Of a DNA stretch of 64,000 nt, positions 52,252-62,618 are shown in pieces. Below the pieces are notes generated by a model. That model was not told the DNA's origin. It did no database searches and saw only the letters and a list, made by a program, of their open reading frames with translations. Both the position numbers and the translations under genes were made by a program. The stretch comes from G965261775 sp965261775. GTDB lineage: Bacteria > Pseudomonadota > Gammaproteobacteria > Eutrophobiales > Eutrophobiaceae. Position 1 is the first letter of the stretch. The number at the start of each line of letters is the position of its first letter. The stretch covers positions 1,178,001-1,242,000 of the forward strand of contig OZ253477.1 of NCBI GenBank assembly GCA_965261775.1. Direction: 5' to 3'.

Positions 52252-52716
52252 TCATCGCCCGTCTGTACCAACATCACTCACTGATGGAAAATCATCGTCA
52301 GTCTTGACGGTCCTGAGTACAAAATTCATCAGTAGACTGAATTCATCAGGCAAGCGGACCCCCGTGGTCACTGCCCATTTGTAGAGAACAACCGACTTTA
52401 CCCGCCACTCATCAGGGTGACATTCCCGATTGACAACAAGCAGTATATTTTTCTCCGCGCATTCCCGAGCATGTTTCCACAGAGCTTCTCCATTACCGTC
52501 TGGCTCATCATCTTTAACGCTATCAGACCCGGGGGTCTGCCCTAATAAAAGTGGAATACCTTCGGCACGGAGTAACCATGTTTCCTTACATACCCATTTT
52601 TCATAGAGACGCTGTTTATACGAATCACGGACACTTTTTTCGTCAATTCCGTTCGCCACCGCTTTCGCAGACCTGGTACGATACCTGAAGAAAAAACTTT
52701 TAATTTTATTGATCAT
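52252..52716 (-). CDS. Hypothetical 154-residue protein
   Basis: The frame is open further upstream, but ATG 52716 (MINKIKSFFFRYRTRSA) is preferred because the rest runs into tilS. The protein is soluble, with a basic amphipathic start and a helical body (DSYKQRLYEKWVCKETWLL, LWKHARECAEKNILLVVNRE, PDEWRVKSVVLYKWAVTTG). No family is recognised. It is transcribed with tilS 61 bp upstream and is convergent with the VWA-FHA operon, which may be coincidental. Confidence 0.65.
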   Translation of the reverse strand: MINKIKSFFFRYRTRSAKAVANGIDEKSVRDSYKQRLYEKWVCKETWLLRAEGIPLLLGQTPGSDSVKDDEPDGNGEALWKHARECAEKNILLVVNRECHPDEWRVKSVVLYKWAVTTGVRLPDEFSLLMNFVLRTVKTDDDFPSVSDVGTDGR

Positions 52717-52777
52717 TTCAAACTGACGCCTATATAAAAAGTGCCTGTCAGCAACACCCTCCCCCGTTGGACAAGGA

Positions 52778-54115
52778 TCACTGGAGTACCTTCCGATAAC
52801 CTGACCAGACCACGTTCCAGGAAGGCTCCTGTTCTGCGGCGGCGTACTTTTTGTCCACACAGAAACCCGGTATCACGGCGAGCTGGTCGTTGATGTAAAT
52901 CAGAGGTACCCGGTCTCTATACCAAGGCAATACCCCTTTTTCCTGAAACAGTCGTTTTACTGATTTGGAGCAAGACGAGGTCGCCAGATAAATTTTTTCC
53001 CCGCCCCGTCGGTAACGCACGGTCAAGTCGGTATTTTCCACAGCAGCTTTGGAAACGCCGCTCCCGGTTGCCGGCGACGCCATCAGTGTTTCTCCCGAAA
53101 TGGACATGGGTTTATGCAAATCCCAATGATATTCCTGTTTATTATCATGCCGTTTCAGCGGTTTGAACGCATAGAGTAAATCGCGATAACGCCGCACTTC
53201 CACGCCGGGCCAGTTTACACAAGGCGATTTGTCCGTATCGGTATTGATCAGCTCTGCCAGAATATTCGTGATATGTTTACAGGATGGCGCGGCCAGCCGC
53301 AGGGTGTCCAGCCAGTAAAAGATCAGGTTTTTTTGCCTTGCGGCATCCAGTGTTTTCAATACCGTAATCCCGAGATTCATTGAACCCTTCCATAGTGCCC
53401 GTTGCAGGTCGTCTCTCGCCAGTTGGTCCAGCAAGACCTTGTATTCCTGTTGATGCCCAATGAGACGATTGATGGTGTTTCGATAGGCAGGCCATTTCTT
53501 TTCAATGTTCGGCAATACTTCATGGCGCAGGTAATTTCTGTCATAAGCGGTATCCCGATTGCTCTCGTCATCGTGCCAGACCAACCTGTTTTCCAGAGCG
53601 TAGCCCGCCAGTTCGTCGCGGGTATAGCCCAGCAGCGGGCGCACATGAAAGCCTTTAGTAAACGTCTTTACAACAGGCATGGCCGCCAGTCCACGCGGGC
53701 CCGCACCACGCAAAGCCTGGAGGAAAAAAGTTTCTACCTGATCATCCCGGTGATGTGCACTGAACAAAATATGATCTTCCCGCATCTTTTCGGCAATAAG
53801 GGTATAACGTCTTTCCCGCGCCCATGCCTCAACGCTCTCCCCATCAGGACAAGGCGCGTTGATATCAATGGCGCAGAAACCAAGCCGATAAGCCTTGCAC
53901 TGCTCGCGGCACAGTTCGCGCCATTCCTCGGACATACTGTTTAATCCGTGATTAACATAAACCGCTTCCATTTCATTACTGATGGTACCTTTAAGTGCAT
54001 AAAACAGATGCAGTAACACACTGGAATCCATGCCGCCGCTATAGGCGATCCAGAACTTTCCGGTTTTGACGGGGAGTATGGCAAGTACGGCTAAAAGATT
54101 GTCAGGAGAAATCAC
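52778..54115 (-). CDS. tilS: tRNA(Ile)-lysidine synthase
   Basis: A 445-residue enzyme that modifies the CAU anticodon of tRNA-Ile with lysine so it reads AUA. The ATP pyrophosphatase P-loop IAYSGGMDSSVLLHLF is at the N-terminus, with AHHRDDQVETFFLQALRG and RPLLGYTRDEL; the TilS-type C-terminal domain ends the protein (VPLIYINDQLAVIPGF). It follows accA by 44 bp in its normal place. Confidence 0.95.
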   Translation of the reverse strand: MISPDNLLAVLAILPVKTGKFWIAYSGGMDSSVLLHLFYALKGTISNEMEAVYVNHGLNSMSEEWRELCREQCKAYRLGFCAIDINAPCPDGESVEAWARERRYTLIAEKMREDHILFSAHHRDDQVETFFLQALRGAGPRGLAAMPVVKTFTKGFHVRPLLGYTRDELAGYALENRLVWHDDESNRDTAYDRNYLRHEVLPNIEKKWPAYRNTINRLIGHQQEYKVLLDQLARDDLQRALWKGSMNLGITVLKTLDAARQKNLIFYWLDTLRLAAPSCKHITNILAELINTDTDKSPCVNWPGVEVRRYRDLLYAFKPLKRHDNKQEYHWDLHKPMSISGETLMASPATGSGVSKAAVENTDLTVRYRRGGEKIYLATSSCSKSVKRLFQEKGVLPWYRDRVPLIYINDQLAVIPGFCVDKKYAAAEQEPSWNVVWSGYRKVLQ

Positions 54116-54159
54116 GGGATGGATTCCGGCTGTGGCGCCAGACTGATACTAAATCCAAA

Positions 54160-55116
54160 TTAAACCGCCTTGAATTTACCAAACTGCCGCAATTTCTTTT
54201 GTCTTTGTATCGGCAAATCAAGCATGGATATCCGGCCTGATAATTGCTGTAACTCTTCCACCAGTGCCGATTTTATGTTCAACGCCGTCTCGTCAAAATC
54301 CCGATGTGCGCCACCTAATGATTCACCAACGACCCGGTCAATCAGGCCAAACTCGCTCAATTTTTGCGCGGTAATGCCCATTGCTTCTGCGGCTTCTTTC
54401 GCTTTGTCCGCACTTTTCCACAGAATGGAAGCGCAACCTTCCGGCGAAATAACGGAATAAATACTGTACTCAAGCATCAGTACGCGGTCGGCCACACCGA
54501 TGGCGAGGGCACCGCCGGAACCACCTTCGCCGATCACCGTTGCAATGATTGGGGTGCGTAATTCCGACATGGCGAGCAGATTTTCTGCAATGGCCTGGCT
54601 CTGTCCCCGCTCTTCAGCATCAATACCGGGATAGGCGCCCGGGGTATCAATAAAGGTCAGAACAGGCAATTTGAAACGTTCTGCCAGTCGCATCACGCGC
54701 AACGCCTTGCGATAACCCTCCGGTTTCGGCATACCGTAATTGCGCTTTATTCTGTCTTTGGTGTCGCGCCCCTTTTGATGACCAATAATAACGACCGGGG
54801 CACCGTCAATACGTGCAATACCGGCAATAATCGCCGGATCTTCGGCGATATATCGTTCGCCATGCAACTCTTCAAAATCAGTGAAAATACGTTCAATGTA
54901 GTCAAGCGTATAAGGGCGTTGCGGATGCCGTGCAAGCTGTGATATCTGCCATGGGTCCAACGATGAAAAAATAGATTTCGTCAACTCGCGGCCACGTCTC
55001 CTAAGCTGGATGATTTCTTCGTTGATATTCAGTTCCGTACCATTGCTGACATGGCGCAGTTCCTCAATTTTCGCCTCGAGTTCGGCTATCGGTCTTTCAA
55101 AATCCAGAAAATTCAT
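54160..55116 (-). CDS. accA: Acetyl-CoA carboxylase carboxyltransferase subunit alpha
   Basis: A 318-residue subunit that, with AccD, transfers the carboxyl group from biotin to acetyl-CoA at the start of fatty acid synthesis. NFLDFERPIAELEAKIEEL, FIDTPGAYPGIDAEERGQ, GEGGSGGALAIGVADRVLML and YSVISPEGCASILWK are standard. Its start overlaps the dnaE stop by 4 bp. Confidence 0.97.
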   Translation of the reverse strand: MNFLDFERPIAELEAKIEELRHVSNGTELNINEEIIQLRRRGRELTKSIFSSLDPWQISQLARHPQRPYTLDYIERIFTDFEELHGERYIAEDPAIIAGIARIDGAPVVIIGHQKGRDTKDRIKRNYGMPKPEGYRKALRVMRLAERFKLPVLTFIDTPGAYPGIDAEERGQSQAIAENLLAMSELRTPIIATVIGEGGSGGALAIGVADRVLMLEYSIYSVISPEGCASILWKSADKAKEAAEAMGITAQKLSEFGLIDRVVGESLGGAHRDFDETALNIKSALVEELQQLSGRISMLDLPIQRQKKLRQFGKFKAV

Positions 55117-58100
55117 TGTTCATATGCGTCGATAAAATCAGGTTTTTTATTATAACCAACTCTTATGTTTTCTTTACCAATCGATTCCGACAATTCCTCA
55201 ATTAATTGATCGTTGATCGTCAAAAACCATTCCCGCCCCAAGTTCAGAGCAGCCACGGCGTCGCCATTGTGGTAGCGGATATACACGGCGGAACCGCCGT
55301 TCCTGTACGGCAATAATATCCGTTTCAGCTTTTCAATCCCCTCTGGCCCAAAGTGAGAGTGCTTTATATCCAGCCACAGGGAAGCCCGATTGCGTCTGAT
55401 ACCGTCCAGGTTAAAAATTTCACCGGCGCGTATTGACAGCCCTCTTTCCACAAACTCATCCTCTACCGCCTTGCCCTTGACAATAACAAGGTGATCTTTT
55501 AACAGGAGGTGATTGTATTTTTGGTATTCTTTGGGATAAACGTTGAGTATTACCCGCGCTGTCCTGTCATCCAGTTTTACCTCGGCCATACGTCCCCGGT
55601 TTCCTTTTCGGGAGCGGATATTCATAATGTAGCCGGCTACCGTTACCACTCCCGGTTTGACGCTTTTTAACGGTGAGCTAATACTGCGCAGTTCGTCTTC
55701 ATAACGGCTGATGGGGTGCCCCTTAAGATAAAATCCCAGAGTTTCCTTTTCGTTCATCAGTCTTTCCTTTTCCGTCCAGTCGGGGCAGGTTGCGTAAATT
55801 CGAACGGCATCCGGGGCGCCTTCATCTTTATTCTCGATATTCAGGCCGAACATATCATCCTGCCCGCTAGCGCTGTTCTGATTATATTGCTCGGCAAATA
55901 AGACCGCATCCGCTAAATTGTGCACGAGGGTGCTGCGCCCGGCGCCCAGTTCATCCATTGAACCGGAGCAGATCAACACGTCCAGCACCCTTCGATTAAC
56001 TCTACTCAGATCCACTCTTTTACACAGATCAAACAAATCCCGATAATTTCCACGCGCTTCCCGCTCCCTGACCAGAATATCAATCGCGGCCATGCCGACG
56101 CCCTTTATCGCCCCAAGTCCATAACGAATGGTCTTTTCATCAATCACCGTGAAATTATGCCCGCTTTGATTAATGGACGGCGGCAGTAACGTGATCCGCA
56201 TGCGTCTGGCTTCTTCCAGCAGAGAGACAACCTTGTCGGTGTTGTCCATATCCGCTGATAAAACGGCCGCCATGAAAGCGGAGGGATAATGCGCCTTCAG
56301 CCAGGCGGTCTGATAGGCGATCAGGGCATAAGCCGCCGAGTGCGATTTATTGAAACCGTAACCGGCAAATTTTTCCATCAAATCAAATATCATAACCGCC
56401 CGGCGCTTTTCCACGCCGCGCTTGACGGCGCCTTTGGTAAACGTCTCGCGTTGTTTAGCCATCTCTTCGGGTTTTTTTTTGCCCATCGCGCGACGCAGGA
56501 GATCGGCGCCGCCCAGAGTGTAACCGGCCAGGGTCTGGGCAATCTGCATCACCTGTTCCTGATAAAGGATGACACCATAGGTGGGTTTCAATATGGGAAT
56601 CAGGGCATCGTGCATATAAAGCACGGTCTTCTTGCCATGCTTCCTGTCAATGAAATCATCCACCATGCCGGATTGCATCGGCCCGGGTCTGATTAACGCG
56701 ACCAGCGCGATGAGATCATCAAAGGCATCGGGTTTAAGCCGTTTCATCAGTTTTTTCATGCCGTCGGACTCAAGCTGGAATACCGCCGTGGTATCCATAC
56801 GCCGGATTAACCGATAGGTTTTTGGATCATTTAACGGGATATTGAGTATATTGATATTCTTTTTGCCCTCTTGCGCTCTCACTTGATTGATATCGCGTAA
56901 CGCCCGGTCAATAATCGTCAATGTCCTCAAACCGAGGAAATCAAACTTGACGAGGCCGATAGCTTCAACATCGCTCATATCAAACTGCGTGACAGTAGCC
57001 TCGGAACCCTGTTCACAATAAAGCGGCATATATTTATGCAGGGAATCAGGGGCAATGACAACGCCGCCCGCATGGCGGCTGGCGTTCCGCGCAAGTCCCT
57101 CCAGTTTTTTCGCCAGATCAATCAGCGACCTGACATCTTCCTCGTTGTCATAACGTTCTTGCAGTTGTGTTTCTTCTTTCAGGGCACGGTCCAGCGTCAT
57201 ATTCAGATCAAACGGGATCAGTTTCGCTATCTGGTCGACAAAACCGTAGGAAAAACCCAGCACCCGCCCCACGTCTCTGACCGCCGCCTTGGCCGCCATG
57301 GTGCCATAGGTGATGATTTGCGATACATGGTCACGACCGTATTTATCGGCAACATACTCAATCACTTCATCGCGCCTCACCATGCAAAAATCAATATCAA
57401 AATCAGGCAGGGAAACGCGCTCTGGATTCAAGAAACGTTCAAACAACAGATCGTATTCAATCGGGTCCAACTCGGTGATCCCCAGTGCATAGGAGACGAG
57501 AGAACCCGCGCCAGACCCCCTGCCCGGTCCGACCGGTACGCCGTTTTCTTTCGCCCACAGGATAAAATCAGCAACGATAAGAAAATAACCGGAAAAACCC
57601 ATATTGCTAATCACATCAAGCTCTGACTGTAATCGGGAGAAATACACATCGCGTCCTGCCTCGTCTATCTGATTATTCCCGGCAATAATCTTTGCAAGAC
57701 CGCTATTGGCATCATGCTTCAAGCGTTCATCCTGGGTCTCATTTTCGGCAACCGGAAAACGGGGAAGAAAATACTCGTCCAGTTTGAATTCAATATTGCA
57801 ACGCCGGGCGATATTAAACGTATTTTCAATGGCCTCGGGTATTTCGGAAAACAACCGCCGCATTTCCTCATCGGAACGGATATACTGCTGGCGGGTATAG
57901 TGACCGGAACGTCTGGTATCATTAAGCGTATAGCCCTGATAGATACAGACGCGCGCCTCGTGCGCTTCAAAATCATCCGCTTCCAGAAAACGGACATCAT
58001 TACTGGCGGCGACCGGTACCCCGAATTGACTCGCGTAGCGCGCGGCATGGTTAATATGGACATCTTCCCGTTCGCGGCCGATCCGCTGCAATTCAATATA

Positions 58101-58586
58101 CAAACGATCTGGAAACAATGTGCGCCATTCATCCAGATATTGTTCAACCCGATCAGTGTTCCCTTGTAAAACGGCACTGCCAAAGTTTCCTTGAGACGCC
58201 GGTAACAGGGCGATCAAATGCCGACAACAATCGGCGAGCCACCGGGATTGAACACGAGGTATCCCGCGATATTGCCCCTCCATATAACTACGCGAGATGA
58301 GTTTGGCCAGATTTTGATAACCCTCGGTATTCTGGCACAGAAAAACCATACTTGATGGTTTACTGTCTTTAGCCTCTATGATATTTAACTCGGCGCCAAT
58401 AATCGGTTTTATCCCCTGTTTCTGCATGGCGCGATAAAATTTAATGGCCGAGAAAGTATTGCCCTGCTCCGTGACAGCAATGGCGGGCATGCCCATATTA
58501 GCGACCTTTTCTGCCAGTTCATCTATCCGAATCAGGCTGTCAACCAGTGAGTATTCGGTATGCAAATGAAGATGAATAAAGCTCAT
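55113..58586 (-). CDS. dnaE: DNA polymerase III subunit alpha
   Basis: A 1157-residue replicative polymerase from ATG 58586 (upstream in-frame codons fall inside rnhB). The PHP domain opens with FIHLHLHTEYSLVDSLIRID. The polymerase active site includes GPGRGSGAGSLVSY and the PDFDIDFC catalytic aspartates; a helix-hairpin-helix and OB-fold (VAGYIMNIRSRKGNRGRMA) follow, then a C-terminal domain that binds tau. It lies 1 bp after rnhB, in the lpx cluster as usual. Confidence 0.97.
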   Translation of the reverse strand: MSFIHLHLHTEYSLVDSLIRIDELAEKVANMGMPAIAVTEQGNTFSAIKFYRAMQKQGIKPIIGAELNIIEAKDSKPSSMVFLCQNTEGYQNLAKLISRSYMEGQYRGIPRVQSRWLADCCRHLIALLPASQGNFGSAVLQGNTDRVEQYLDEWRTLFPDRLYIELQRIGREREDVHINHAARYASQFGVPVAASNDVRFLEADDFEAHEARVCIYQGYTLNDTRRSGHYTRQQYIRSDEEMRRLFSEIPEAIENTFNIARRCNIEFKLDEYFLPRFPVAENETQDERLKHDANSGLAKIIAGNNQIDEAGRDVYFSRLQSELDVISNMGFSGYFLIVADFILWAKENGVPVGPGRGSGAGSLVSYALGITELDPIEYDLLFERFLNPERVSLPDFDIDFCMVRRDEVIEYVADKYGRDHVSQIITYGTMAAKAAVRDVGRVLGFSYGFVDQIAKLIPFDLNMTLDRALKEETQLQERYDNEEDVRSLIDLAKKLEGLARNASRHAGGVVIAPDSLHKYMPLYCEQGSEATVTQFDMSDVEAIGLVKFDFLGLRTLTIIDRALRDINQVRAQEGKKNINILNIPLNDPKTYRLIRRMDTTAVFQLESDGMKKLMKRLKPDAFDDLIALVALIRPGPMQSGMVDDFIDRKHGKKTVLYMHDALIPILKPTYGVILYQEQVMQIAQTLAGYTLGGADLLRRAMGKKKPEEMAKQRETFTKGAVKRGVEKRRAVMIFDLMEKFAGYGFNKSHSAAYALIAYQTAWLKAHYPSAFMAAVLSADMDNTDKVVSLLEEARRMRITLLPPSINQSGHNFTVIDEKTIRYGLGAIKGVGMAAIDILVREREARGNYRDLFDLCKRVDLSRVNRRVLDVLICSGSMDELGAGRSTLVHNLADAVLFAEQYNQNSASGQDDMFGLNIENKDEGAPDAVRIYATCPDWTEKERLMNEKETLGFYLKGHPISRYEDELRSISSPLKSVKPGVVTVAGYIMNIRSRKGNRGRMAEVKLDDRTARVILNVYPKEYQKYNHLLLKDHLVIVKGKAVEDEFVERGLSIRAGEIFNLDGIRRNRASLWLDIKHSHFGPEGIEKLKRILLPYRNGGSAVYIRYHNGDAVAALNLGREWFLTINDQLIEELSESIGKENIRVGYNKKPDFIDAYEQ

Positions 58587-58587
58587 G

Positions 58588-59199
58588 TCAGCCTCTTTGG
58601 TTAAGGATTTTTCTGACCGGTGAAAAGCTTCTCCTGTGTATTTTCGTAATGCCGTGTCTCTGTAAGGATTCCAGATGCTGTGCGGTCGGATAGCCTTTGT
58701 TTGCAGCAAAGTGATACCCCGGATAATCTTTATCCATGTTTACCATCTCGGCATCCCGTGCCACCTTTGCGATGATGGAGGCGGCGCTTATCTCGGAGAT
58801 CATGCTATCTCCCCCGACAATCGCCTCAACCGGATATTTAACATCAGGTTTATGAAGGCCGTCAACAAACACCCGGTCGGGTCTGATCGATAGCGTTTCA
58901 ACAGCGCGTTTCATCGCCAGCAGACTGGCCCCAAGGATATTCAGACGTTCAATCTCCTCTATCTCGGCGCGTGCGATTGACCAGGCAAATGCCTTTGATT
59001 TTATCTGCGCCGACAGCGCCAGGCGCCTTTGATGGCTCAGTTTTTTTGAATCCTTTAATCCTGCTACGGGATTGTCCCTGTCCAGTATCACGGCAGCGGC
59101 GATGACCGGACCTGCCAATGGGCCCCGACCCACTTCATCCACTCCGGCGGAAAGCCGGTAACGATTATCAAAATGCCCGATCATGTCGCCGATGTTCAA
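58588..59199 (-). CDS. rnhB: Ribonuclease HII
   Basis: A 203-residue RNase H type 2 that cuts single ribonucleotides out of DNA. The catalytic acidic residues lie in SAGVDEVGRGPLAGPVIAA and FVDGLHKP, with SIIAKVARDAEM nearer the C-terminus. It overlaps lpxB by 32 bp. Confidence 0.96.
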   Translation of the reverse strand: MNIGDMIGHFDNRYRLSAGVDEVGRGPLAGPVIAAAVILDRDNPVAGLKDSKKLSHQRRLALSAQIKSKAFAWSIARAEIEEIERLNILGASLLAMKRAVETLSIRPDRVFVDGLHKPDVKYPVEAIVGGDSMISEISAASIIAKVARDAEMVNMDKDYPGYHFAANKGYPTAQHLESLQRHGITKIHRRSFSPVRKILNQRG

Positions 59200-60325
59200 T
59201 CAATTCAAGCACGCTTTTTGCCGCCTGATCGTCAGCATTTTTTCCGAGCTGCCTCGACAATGCCGCGAAACGGGATGTAAGCTGCGCACGTCTTTCAGCG
59301 GATGCCAGCAGTGCATTCAATCCGTCCGCCAGCGCCCGTGCCCGACACGCCGTCTGTATGTACTCCGGGACGAGTTTTTCACCCGCCAGTATATTGGGTA
59401 TGGCGATGTAGGGAGTTTTGATCAACAGCTTCCCGATCAGATATGTCGGCCATGACAGCCTGTAGGCCACCAGCATCGGTTTTTTGAGCAACATGGCTTC
59501 AAGCGTCGCCGTACCCGAGGCAAGCATCACAATATCGGCCGCCTCCATGACCTGATGTGCCCGATTAATATATGTCCTGATCTCCAGATCGGGTGCGAGC
59601 CTGTTTTTGACCTGCTGAAATTGCTCTAACAAACCCCGATTAACCATATTGCTTATAAAATGCAGATCATTATTGGTGGAATGACTTATGGTCGCTGCCT
59701 GCAATAATGGCCCGGTGATGCGCTTTATTTCGTTTGCGCGGCTGCCGGGCAATATCGCAACAATGGTTTTTTCAAGTGGCAAAGCCAACGCTTTTCTCGC
59801 TTTTGCCACATCGGGTTCAAGTGGTAATTGATCTGCCAGAGGATGTCCCACAAATTGATTACGGACCCCGTACCGCTCGTAAATGCGCGACTCGAACGGA
59901 AAGAGGTTCAGTATCAGATCGACCGCCCGTTGGATTCTTTTTATTCTGTATTCGCGCCAGGCCCAGACCGAAGGGCTCACATAATGCACAGTCGTTATCC
60001 CCGCCTTGTGCAACTTCTCTTCCAGCGGCAGATTAAATTCGGGGGCATCAATCCCTATAAAAACATCCGGTTTTTGTTTCAGAAAATAATCACTCAGCGC
60101 GTTGTGAACCCTTCTTAACTCACCATATCTTCCGAAGGCTTCGGTAATCCCGATAAGCGACAGGCGTTCCATCGGGTAAAGAATACGCATCCCCGCCGCG
60201 AACAGGCGATCACCCCCGATTCCCTCCACGTGGCAATTAACCCCGCGCGCATTAATAGCGTTGATCAGCCCCGCCCCCAACATATCACCCGACACCTCTC
60301 CTGAAACAATCGCAATGCGAAGCAT
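59168..60325 (-). CDS. lpxB: Lipid-A-disaccharide synthase
   Basis: A 385-residue family 19 glycosyltransferase that joins lipid X and UDP-diacylglucosamine. IAIVSGEVSGDMLGAGLI opens it, then GIDAPEFNL, YVSPSVWAWREYR, ILPGSRANEI and MLASGTATLEAMLLKKPMLV. The start region and length match LpxB. It lies 23 bp after lpxA. Confidence 0.96.
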   Translation of the reverse strand: MLRIAIVSGEVSGDMLGAGLINAINARGVNCHVEGIGGDRLFAAGMRILYPMERLSLIGITEAFGRYGELRRVHNALSDYFLKQKPDVFIGIDAPEFNLPLEEKLHKAGITTVHYVSPSVWAWREYRIKRIQRAVDLILNLFPFESRIYERYGVRNQFVGHPLADQLPLEPDVAKARKALALPLEKTIVAILPGSRANEIKRITGPLLQAATISHSTNNDLHFISNMVNRGLLEQFQQVKNRLAPDLEIRTYINRAHQVMEAADIVMLASGTATLEAMLLKKPMLVAYRLSWPTYLIGKLLIKTPYIAIPNILAGEKLVPEYIQTACRARALADGLNALLASAERRAQLTSRFAALSRQLGKNADDQAAKSVLELIEHRRHDRAF

Positions 60326-60348
60326 TACGTTATCCGTATTTAAATGAT

Positions 60349-61122
60349 CTATCGAACAATGCCCAGTCGGGAGGAGGAAATAAATTGACGCAGAGAATCA
60401 ACAGCCTCTGAAGTCTTTGACAGTTCTTCCAGGGCGGCAATGGCCTCTTTCATTATCAGGCCGTCACGGTAAATGATTCTGTAGGCCTGCCGCAGCGCAT
60501 CAATGGTGTCCTTGTCAAAGCTATTGCGTCTCAGCCCCTCTCGATTCAAACCGGAGGGTTTGGCGATATTGCCCGAAACCAGTACATAAGGAGGAACATC
60601 CTTGACCAGGATAGAAGCGGCGGCGGAAAAACTGTAACTGCCCAGATGGCAAAATTGACGCACAAGCGTGAACCCGCCCAACGTGACGAAATCACCAACC
60701 GTCACATGTCCGGCCAGGCTTGCATTATTGGCAAACACAGTATTACTGCCGACAAGACAGTCATGTGCAATATGCACATAGGCCATTATCCAGTTATTGT
60801 CGCCGACAATAGTCCGACCCCCGCCGTTGGCCGTGCCGCGATTAATTGAGACATACTCGCGAAAGGTATTACCGGAACCAATATGCAGAACGGAATCGGT
60901 TTCACCGTGATATTTTTTATCCTGTGGATCGGTACCGATAGAGGAAAACGGAAGGAAACGGTTGTCTTTCCCGATGGTGGTCGGGCCCTTGATAATCACA
61001 TGATCGCCTACTTCGGTGTTAGCATCTATGGAAACATTCGCGCCGATAACCGAATAAGCACCGACCTTGACATCGGAGTGGATGTCACTGTCAGGATGGA
61101 TGACCGCCGTAGGATGCAACAT
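60349..61122 (-). CDS. lpxA: UDP-N-acetylglucosamine acyltransferase
   Basis: A 257-residue left-handed beta-helix acyltransferase performing the first step of lipid A synthesis with hydroxyacyl-ACP. IHPTAVIHPDSDIHSDVKVG starts the hexapeptide repeats; the conserved catalytic histidine lies in YVHIAHDC, and the C-terminal helical part has the GLNREGLRR motif. It follows fabZ by 4 bp. Confidence 0.97.
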   Translation of the reverse strand: MLHPTAVIHPDSDIHSDVKVGAYSVIGANVSIDANTEVGDHVIIKGPTTIGKDNRFLPFSSIGTDPQDKKYHGETDSVLHIGSGNTFREYVSINRGTANGGGRTIVGDNNWIMAYVHIAHDCLVGSNTVFANNASLAGHVTVGDFVTLGGFTLVRQFCHLGSYSFSAAASILVKDVPPYVLVSGNIAKPSGLNREGLRRNSFDKDTIDALRQAYRIIYRDGLIMKEAIAALEELSKTSEAVDSLRQFISSSRLGIVR

Positions 61123-61126
61123 GACA

Positions 61127-61591
61127 TTATGACACTATGGCGGTTGTCATCAATTCCGCCGAGGCGATTAATTTGGAATCCACATGTGCATTAACACTAT
61201 ATTTCAGAATGTTGCGTTTTTCCTTCAGGAATTTCACCTCAATGACAATGCTGTCGCCCGGTATAGCGGGTTTTCTGAAACGCGCCTTGTCAATACCCAC
61301 CAAATAAACCAAAGTGCCATCAGGAAGTTTCTCGCCTGAAAAACTTTTAATTCTCAAGATGGCGATGGCCTGTGCAAAGGCTTCAATGATCAACACACCC
61401 GGCATTACCGCCCGGTGTGGGAAATGCCCTTGAAAGAAGGATTCGTTGATCGTGATATTCTTTACCGCCTTGATATATTTTCCCACTTCATAATCCAGTA
61501 CGCGGTCGATCAATAAAAACGGATAGCGGTGCGGCAAAATCTTTTTGATCAGCTCTATGTCCATAGTTCCAGATTCGTTTTCTTTGACCAT
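61127..61591 (-). CDS. fabZ: 3-hydroxyacyl-ACP dehydratase FabZ
   Basis: A 154-residue hotdog-fold dehydratase of fatty acid elongation. HRYPFLLIDRV, the active-site histidine in FFQGHFPHRAVMPGV and the general base region IEAFAQAIAIL are present. It competes with LpxA for the same hydroxyacyl-ACP pool, which fits their adjacency. It is 1 bp after lpxD. Confidence 0.97.
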   Translation of the reverse strand: MVKENESGTMDIELIKKILPHRYPFLLIDRVLDYEVGKYIKAVKNITINESFFQGHFPHRAVMPGVLIIEAFAQAIAILRIKSFSGEKLPDGTLVYLVGIDKARFRKPAIPGDSIVIEVKFLKEKRNILKYSVNAHVDSKLIASAELMTTAIVS

Positions 61592-61592
61592 C

Positions 61593-62609
61593 TCAGATTT
61601 TTTCCAGTTTTTTCATGATTTTCCTAATCAAGGAGTCCAGTTGATTAAAACGAACAACATTTCTTTGCCATACTTTATGTTTCATCACCTTCACCGCCCC
61701 GGAAGAATAGACCCCTGCTGAAGGTATCGTCCCGGTCACACCTGACATTGCGGTAATCGTCACATCATCGGCGACTTCAAGGTGCCCGTCAATACAGACG
61801 CCACCGCCGATCATACAACGTTTACCGATTACTGCGCTACCAGCGATAGAGACATTGCCGGCAATGATGGTATTCTCACCGAGAATGGCATTGTGGCCTA
61901 TTTGTACCTGATTATCAATCTTTACTCCAGCCTCTATAATAGTATCCTCAATTGCGCCCCGGTCAATGGTTGAATTTGCGCCAACCTCAACCTGTTCCGA
62001 CAGCCTGACCGCGCCGATTTGCGGTATCTTCAACCACGCGCCGTTCTCGCGGGCAAAACCGAAGCCGTCCGCCCCGATCACAACCCCCGGATGCAGGATC
62101 ACCCGTTCCGCTACGCTGACATCCCGACATAACGTGACATTGGCAACCAAAAGACAGGATTCGCCGATATTCACATTATCCTGAATAACACAGCCGGGGC
62201 CGATATGGGTATGCGGGCCGATGCTGACATTATGACCTATCACGACACCGCTGGCTACGAAAACGCTGTCATCAATGCGGCAATCATCCCCGGTGGAAAT
62301 AGATTTATCATCAGAAGCAGCCCTGTCTCTGGTTTGGGGGTAAAGGTGACTGGCTATCTTCGCATAGGCCAGATAAGGATCATTCGTCAGCAATGCGTTG
62401 GTTTTGCAGCCTTGAATATCCTTTTCCGTCAGGATGACGGCGGAGGCGCGGGTTTCAGGCAGATATCTGGCATAACGCCGATTTGACAGAAACGATATGT
62501 CACCTTCTCCAGCCGATTGAAGGGTATTGACCGACTTGATGTTGCACGCCGGATCACCCTTTATTCTCGCCCCACATAGCCCGGCTAGTTCATACAGGGT
62601 AAATGGCAT
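61593..62609 (-). CDS. lpxD: UDP-3-O-(3-hydroxyacyl)glucosamine N-acyltransferase
   Basis: A 338-residue acyltransferase for the third step of lipid A synthesis. An N-terminal uridine-binding domain (about 1-105, ITFLSNRRYARYL-like DISFLSNRRYARYL) precedes the hexapeptide beta-helix, with the catalytic histidine in QIGHNAIL. The C-terminal helix (VRFNQLDSLIRKIMKKLE) binds ACP. It follows skp by 9 bp. Confidence 0.96.
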   Translation of the reverse strand: MPFTLYELAGLCGARIKGDPACNIKSVNTLQSAGEGDISFLSNRRYARYLPETRASAVILTEKDIQGCKTNALLTNDPYLAYAKIASHLYPQTRDRAASDDKSISTGDDCRIDDSVFVASGVVIGHNVSIGPHTHIGPGCVIQDNVNIGESCLLVANVTLCRDVSVAERVILHPGVVIGADGFGFARENGAWLKIPQIGAVRLSEQVEVGANSTIDRGAIEDTIIEAGVKIDNQVQIGHNAILGENTIIAGNVSIAGSAVIGKRCMIGGGVCIDGHLEVADDVTITAMSGVTGTIPSAGVYSSGAVKVMKHKVWQRNVVRFNQLDSLIRKIMKKLEKI

Positions 62610-62618
62610 ACCTCTGTC

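Noticed and set aside
57036..57626. Plus-strand 196-codon frame inside dnaE
   Set aside because: Antisense shadow of a highly conserved polymerase gene.
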